The notes under the pieces are model-generated. The model was not told where the DNA came from, made no database searches, and was given only the letters and a program-made list of their open reading frames with translations. From Larimichthys crocea (Eukaryota; Chordata; Actinopteri; Sciaenidae): a stretch of 64,000 nt of DNA. Made by a program: the position numbers and the translations under genes. The stretch lies in contig NC_040018.1 of assembly GCF_000972845.2 (NCBI RefSeq), forward strand, positions 7,230,761-7,294,760, written 5' to 3'. Of the stretch, positions 58,191-64,000 are shown one piece after another; the stretch's first letter is position 1; each line of letters opens with the position of its first letter.

Positions 58191-58554
58191 GTGAAATATG
58201 TCAGCGTCTACTAGATGGATCGGCACAACACTTTGTGCAGATGTTCTTGTTTTGCATTAGTGCTGACGACATTCTGATGGATTTGATGGCAGCATGTGTT
58301 CATATTTCACGTTTTGCCACGTTTTATGTTGTTTGAATGTTTATTTTGTTGTTTAGCCTTGAACTTGATTCAGCAGTTGTGAGGCTAAGTGAGTACTCTC
58401 CTAGGTTGAGATGATGTTAGACCACTGTTAATGACACAGTCAAGAGAGTGAACGCTAAGCATCATTTGAAGCCAACTAACAAAAGAAGCTAGGATGTCGG
58501 TAACTTTTGTTGTTTAATTCATTGTAATGTTATGGAAGCCCATTTTTCTCGGTG

Positions 58555-58556
<2 letters not shown>

Positions 58557-58584
<28 letters not shown>
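58557..58584. repeat. (GT)n microsatellite
   Basis: About 13 GT units. Confidence 0.9.
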
Positions 58585-58585
<1 letters not shown>

Positions 58586-58636
58586 CTGTGTTTAGTGCTA
58601 ATTCCTAAAAGCTTCAAAAAATGCAATACTTTACTA

Positions 58637-58944
58637 CAGTGATTCTCAACTGGTGGGTCGCGACTCACTTTTGGGTCGCGGGCCTTTGCCTGGGAAAAAA
58701 ATGTTAAGAACAAAATCCTGTGCTTTTATTTTGAAGTGGTTTTTTTATGCCGCGGAGTGCCGTCTATTCACAATCGCCACAGTAGGTGGCGATAAAGCCT
58801 TGTAATGTTAATAGACACCCACCAAACTGCACCATCTTTTCATTAAATAAATTTGAGAAGTTGAAAATTTTCCTCAATTTGGGTCACGGCTTGTCCTTTA
58901 GGGGTGATGGTGGGTCCCGAAGCCAGACCAGTTGAGAACCACTG
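58637..58944. mobile_element. non-autonomous hAT element (308 bp), copy 2
   Basis: Same ends and nearly the same interior as 56757-57085, in the same orientation, but lacking a ~22-bp GTGGGTCGCGGGCC repeat unit near the left end. Flanked by CTTTACTA (58629-58636) and ATCTACTA (58945-58952), which match at six of eight positions. Confidence 0.88.
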
Positions 58945-58952
58945 ATCTACTA

Positions 58953-60150
58953 GATTAACTATCAGTGTGACCCCCAGAATATTAGTTTAAATATTGGGAA
59001 CTGAAATGGCATGTGAATTCTTTAACTTCCTAACAGGAGAAAAGTCATAGCACATAGCAGACCATTACTGGGATCCATGTTATTCAAGTCATGAAGTCCC
59101 TGTGTTAAGAAGAAGCATGGCTTTGATATAACGAGGTGGCATGGCAGAGTCAGTGCAGATTATTTCCCTAGCTGAGGTGTTGTGAGGACAGAGATCTACT
59201 TTCTGTGTCCTCCTATGGTGTGTCCTCTCCCAGCCCGAGCTTTGAATCATCTGTCTGGCTGTGATGTTGAGATGGATTGTTTTCTCTCCTCCATCATGAA
59301 GTTGAAGGATGGCGGTCTAAAGACGTGTCTGCTTTTGTTCATTCACCAATTATGTATCTGTCCGTTTCTCAGCTAATCCTGTTCCAATGAGTTTCAGAAC
59401 GTCTGGCCTATGAAATGTGTTACAAATAGAAGATATGAGCGTGAAAGTGGTGTTGATTTTCCTGGACATCATCATTTTATTTTAAAATAATTCACAAACT
59501 CTATGAACTTTGTATTTACAGCACATTTGAGCTGCTCGCTGAATTCACTGGACCAAAGCTAATTTGGCTTTTACAGTTTCTCTCTCTCTGTCTGGCTGTC
59601 TCTTTCTCTTCGGGAATCTTTTCATGTTTTGTTTTGAACACTAACTGCTCTAGTTTTTTGTCACCGTCTTATTTTCCCCTCTTTCTCACACTGTCATCTA
59701 ATTGCTCTGTGTCTTCTCTTTCTCCCTCTGCGGTTTTCTGCCCAGAGCACTGATTCTTCACATCTCATTCTTCCTTTTCTGCCTCATTATCTGTTTCCTT
59801 CCTCTGCATTCTTTTGGTCGTCCTTTTTTTTCTTTTTTTGCCCTTTTGTATTTGCTAACAGTTTTGTTAGCAGTCTGCCCATCCGTAGTGTGAAGCAGAG
59901 GTAGTTTGGTGTTTGGTATCAGTAGAACGCAGCTGGCATGGATATGAAAGCTCCTTACTGGTTTTACAGGATTATAGTTGCTAGTTGATGGTAACTCCTG
60001 ATGTTTCTTTGTTTACTGATCATTTAAAAAAAACAATCAGTAATTTGAGTATTTGTTTTATTGAACATAACTGTATTTCATGTTCCTGTTTTCCTTTTAC
60101 TTGTGCTCATTGCAGTGTGCAAAACCAGATTTTAACGGTTATTAAACAAA
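58953..60150. other. intronic, nothing recognised
   Basis: Pyrimidine-rich from about 59580 to 59870. No exon of the dok gene was recognised. Confidence 0.5.
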
Positions 60151-60159
60151 AGTAGTTTA

Positions 60160-60820
60160 TTAAATGAAAGTTTTTAGATCGTTTTTTAACAAAAGGAGGT
60201 GAGGCAAAAGGGAACTAAAGGCGAGCAAGTGCTGATAAACGAACAAACCGACATAACAAAAAGAGAACTCTAAACAGAGCCTATGTTATCTAACTAGAAA
60301 CCAAACGAGAAAGGAAAAACCTCACTAACTAAGCTTCTAGCAGATAACCAAAAACACATCGAAATCAGCACTTCTAAACTAATGGATCTAACAGAAATAG
60401 TCTACGTGTAATCAGTAGCTATAAACTAAACTAAACCCTGCCCAGTCCCAATAAACCAAACACAAACCTCCAGTTACAAAACACAAACAAACGAGTATCC
60501 TCAGACACATGCGGACAACAAACGAGTATCATTAGATACATACGAGGCGAGCTCACAAACACAAACAATGAGTTAAGTGAAGCCGCCACGATGCTCAGGC
60601 GGCTGCGGTTTAAATGCCCGGTGATGCTGCTGCGGGGGCGCTGTCATTGGCGGCGTGGGAATGATGCCGCACCAATCCTGGCCCTGCAGCTGACGACATG
60701 TTGTCCCCGCCTCCATCAGTTTGGGGCCAACCAGGGACCGGCAACCGCACACCTGTATTTACCTGGGAAAAAAACACTACCCACACACATGCGTGGGGCG
60801 AAACGGCGGCAGACGTAACA
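60160..60820 (-). mobile_element. LTR-like segment (possible solo LTR)
   Basis: On the minus strand it begins TGTTACGTCTGCCGCCG, has a GCATTTAAACCGC promoter-like word near 60610, and ends with TTTAATAAAC (polyadenylation-like) near 60160. GC-rich first half and A/T-rich second half fit an LTR. Direct repeats at the borders were not found and no internal retroelement genes are present. It abuts a SINE truncated at its box B. Confidence 0.35.
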
Positions 60821-60960
60821 GTTCAAATCTGACCTGTGGCTCTTTCCTGCATGTCATTCCCCATCTTTCTTTCCCCACATTCCTGTCACTCTTCAGCTGT
60901 CTCTGTCAAATAAAGCTTGAAAAGGCCAAAAAAATTATCTTTAAAAAAAAAAGGGACATC
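60821..60960 (+). mobile_element. tRNA-derived SINE, 3' part
   Basis: Starts at the box-B equivalent GTTCAAATCTGACC and continues TTTCCTGCATGTCATTCCCC, CTGTCACTCTTCAGCTGTC, AATAAAGCTTGAAAAGG and an A-rich tail. Matches the body of 23006-23195; the tRNA-like head is missing. Confidence 0.8.
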
Positions 60961-61139
60961 AAAGATGAACAAGCCAGTGGTAAAACAGCCGGAAAACTAC
61001 CATCACTCGCATCCATCCATCGGTCCACTCCAAGCAAAGCTGTGTAGCCAGACGTCTCTTGCTTCAGCTGATTCCTCCAGCTCCTTTCTGGGCCACATGG
61101 AAGCATTTCCAGGTGTCGCGTGTGTTCTCAGTCTGCCTC

Positions 61140-61335
61140 GGGGTCTGCTTCTAGTTGGAGGTGCCTTGATTTAGAAGCTGTCCTGAAGATGTGATGTCCA
61201 AGATCTTTACTCTGCTTTTAAGAGTGAGGCCAGACATAATTAGCCTGTTTGTATCAGTGAGTTTATTCTTTTGGCAACTGCCCAAAGCTCATGACTAATA
61301 CTGAGAGTTGGAATAAAACCAATGGCTAAATCGAC
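61140..61335 (-). mobile_element. decayed RTE-like LINE fragment
   Basis: Words such as TTATTCTTTTGGCAACTGCC, CAAAGCTCATGAC and TTTACTCTGCTTTTAAGAGT are diverged forms of the LINE seen at 21775-22170 and 25240-25390, in the same relative order and orientation. An old copy. Confidence 0.45.
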
Positions 61336-61436
61336 AGCCTTAATGCTTAGTCTGATTCAGCCAATGCTACGTAGCATTGGCGTCCTCCAGAACTTCTTCA
61401 GATCGTTCATAAGCTGTTAAAGCTGAATGAATGGGG

Positions 61437-61560
61437 GTGTCGATTGGCTCAGTTGGTGGAGCATCCGCCCCATGTGCAGCTTGCCGTAGCAGCCCTGGGT
61501 TCGGGTCCGGTATGTGGCCCTTTGCTACATGTCATTACCCCCCCCCCTATATCTAAGTAA
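61437..61560 (+). mobile_element. tRNA-derived SINE, 5' part
   Basis: TTGGCTCAGTTGGTGGAGC (box A) and GGTTCGGGTCC (box B), then CCCTTTGCTACATGTCATTA and a C-run. It is the same SINE family as 23006, with a different 3' end. Confidence 0.7.
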
Positions 61561-61564
61561 GCCT

Positions 61565-64000
61565 CAGGTTTGTCTTAGTGAAACCTTTGGATACGCTGCA
61601 GGGCGAGTAGTTTCAGTCAGTGAGTTAACAAAGTAAAAACTCAGGGGAGAGACGGGTTTACAGGAGGACATGATTAAAAGGAGGGTTATCTGAGTTAGTC
61701 TCTGCATCCTTAGGGCAGGGAGGACTTGCACAGCTGAGGTCCTCCTCAAGGCTGGGTAGATAGACTACCAGAGTCATGCTTAATTTATCTCAACAGGAAC
61801 AACAAAGCAAAAGGAAAAAGCCCCAGACATGCAAAGTCCCAGCGCACACTGACTACTAACCTCGGGTGCACTGATGGAGCTCTAATGTTTCCACGCAACA
61901 GTCTGTGTTTTGTTTCCTGCTTTAGAATTACCACAAGCCTCTAAGTATAATGTACTATTGTATGAAGAGAACAGAACTATATATTGATGATGTTGATATT
62001 GATCAGCGTCTGGGCATTGAACAATGGTTTCAATCCCCCACACCCTTCTTAACCAGCCTCCTGCTAATTAGGTATGCAGTCAATGCCTTCAGACTGTTAA
62101 TGGCAGCAAGCCTTAAAGCATGCGTGAGATGTGTCTGCTTCATCTGATCATATGTGCATTTTGGGTCTGAGAAAGCAAATGTCTATGAAACAGTAAAATA
62201 CATTTTCCACCCTTCAAAACATACTGTGAAGGAAACACTCCCCAGACTAGTGTGTATTTGGATATGAGCTGTACTTAATCTTATTGTTTCCAACACTTAT
62301 CTTTAATATCTTTCAGATCTCTGGTGCTCCTCAGCAAATAAATGTTACATTTAAAAAGACAGTTGGTGGCCTGGGGTCCTGAAAGAGTTTCAGAGATGTA
62401 ATTAAATGTGACATTGCTTGAGGCCTGAGTAAACTTAGAGAGGACGCATGCAGAGTTGAGTGTGTAAAATGCCTTTCACTGACAAAATGTCTCCACACAT
62501 AGATGAAACGGTAAAGATGAGGTGGAAGTCATTAGGAATAGCACTCAGACTTGACATAAGTACACTATTGTATCCAGACACCAGGCTTACCTGAGGAATA
62601 TTTAAGAACATGTCAGGGAGGACTCTAATTTAGAAACACGTTCATCTTAGTTTTGTATATACAGCAAGTTAATATGATGAACTTGAGCAGTTTTACACAT
62701 CCAGCAGATATGGAGGAACATTAGCATCACATATGTTCCACTTCTGAACTTCACTGACTGCAGGTAGTCATTATAGAAGCTTTTCACTAAAAACAGCCTG
62801 AAAGACCTGAAACAGGCCACAACATGCCGTCAGAGTGGATCCACTGTGTTCTGTCATCATTTTCTGTGGGTCACATTACACATAGTGATTCGATCAATTT
62901 GTAATATAAAAATATTGATTAGCTCTAATAGGCTTAGTGTTAAATAAAGTCCAAAAGTCTAGCTAATATAGATTAATATTGTTGTTTAGGTATCATGCAC
63001 CGCACATTAAAACTAAATCAGTATGTATCTGTATGAGTCTGTCCGCTGAGAAAAAGAACAAGTAAAGTACATGATGATCTTTCTGCAGGTCAGTTCGATC
63101 ACACACTCAACCTGCCATATTCACATTACTCTGTTCAGTCCAAAGAACCTGTAAATGTGTTTTAGATGCCTTGAAGGCATCATTCTGTAAGCCGGACTTC
63201 CATGATCTGGTATTCAGCTTCACCTCTCCTCCCAGCACCGCTCAGGCGCTGCAGGCGCTCCGACCTCCATGCTCCTCCATTATATCCTCCACAGGCTGAG
63301 CACGCCGCTGCTGCTGCTCCTCATCTGCCGCTCCTTTTCTAGAGACAATGCTGTGTTTATCAAGAGGCAAATGCAGGTCACTCACTCATGATGGTGCCCT
63401 GCAGGAATACAGTATCATCTTCACAGCTTAATGTTTGTCCATGACCATGAAAGTTAAAGATTACTGCACACAAAGAAAAACTGGTTTTCAAATCGTAGGC
63501 TTGTCACTAATAAAGACTAAAGGCTCAAAAACATTGTTAGGGTCTTACATGTGTTACTGTAAGTTGTGATAAATTCATGTAGTGTAAATTCAGCTTATGG
63601 TGAAAGGATGAAATATACATAAGCAAAGAATTTTGTGTCTCTAGTGTAAGCCTGTTTCTCTCTAGAGGAAAACTCGGACTTGGGATGGACTTTCTCACAA
63701 CCATCTCTGACTCAACTCAAAAGTCGACAAACTTATATTCATCTTTCCAGATATTCATTATGTCAGATTTGGTGATTAAGGTTCACTTTTGATATCAGCT
63801 TGTCGTGTTTACAGGTCATGACCTGCATGACCTGTAAAGATTGACAGAATAAAGAATGGACAGCCTATGTGTGACATCACCCACAGGTTTCTGAAGAGAT
63901 GTTTCAAAGCTCAAAATCTGTGGAGCTGGCTGCCGCCATGTTGGCTGTCCTGCCTCTTCCACCTCCCAGCTAACCTAAATATTGGCAAAGACGTGGATCA
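61565..64000. other. intronic, nothing recognised
   Basis: No exon of dok or another gene recognised. A locally GC-rich stretch lies at about 63225-63345 with no good open frame on either strand, and a short palindrome lies at 63818-63848. Confidence 0.5.
63818..63848. repeat. 13-bp palindrome with AGGTCA-type half-sites
   Basis: TTTACAGGTCATG and its complement CATGACCTGTAAA are separated by ACCTG. Contains AGGTCA immediately followed by TGACCT (63823-63834) and a second TGACCT at 63838-63843. Resembles nuclear-receptor half-sites, but may be coincidence. Confidence 0.6.

Overview
The window reads as chromosomal DNA of a teleost fish. It is dense in (CA)n/(GT)n microsatellites and in typical teleost repeat classes: L2/CR1-like, Rex1-like and RTE-like LINEs, tRNA-headed SINEs, hAT-type non-autonomous elements and a Tc1-like fragment. 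It has almost no open protein-coding content. Nothing looks bacterial or viral; nearly all reading frames over 60 codons are chance frames or pieces of transposons.

The one host gene I can support is on the + strand. A CpG-rich promoter-like block ends in a splice-donor-like site at 20321. About 36 kb further on, a strong polypyrimidine tract and AG (56117-56118) open an exon (56119-56551). That exon carries a long 5' UTR and the first 22 codons of a docking protein of the DOK5/DOK6 type, and it ends at a GTGAGT donor. The remaining dok exons lie beyond the window. Linking the CpG block to the dok exon is an inference.

Layout. 1-5260 is anonymous intergenic sequence with a few repeats. 5261-19767 is a repeat-rich block present two to three times, broken by two 10-N gaps (9163 and 11215); the copies differ mainly by small indels and look like unresolved haplotype or contig-end duplications. 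19860-20320 is the CpG block. 20700-31330 has scattered LINE, SINE and hAT insertions. 31953-36730 is repeated at 37506-42051 after a third 10-N gap (37496). It contains an L2-type LINE fragment (247 codons open) whose second copy is broken by single-base indels. 42544-43240 is a foldback element whose inverted arms are built from tandem ~20-bp units around a perfect 38-bp hairpin. 44721-45473 is a third, clean L2 copy. 46196-47484 is a recent 644-bp tandem duplication bounded by GT tracts. 47932-49275 is a Rex1-like LINE split by a hAT element. 56119 onward is the dok exon and the start of its next intron, which holds a Tc1 fragment split by a hAT element and a sister copy of that hAT element.

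The most informative signals are the foldback element, a processed retropseudogene with poly(A) and a 14-bp target duplication (19286-19590), a snap-back hAT element with another insertion in one arm (30578-31330), and the evidence that large parts of the apparent duplication are assembly artefacts.
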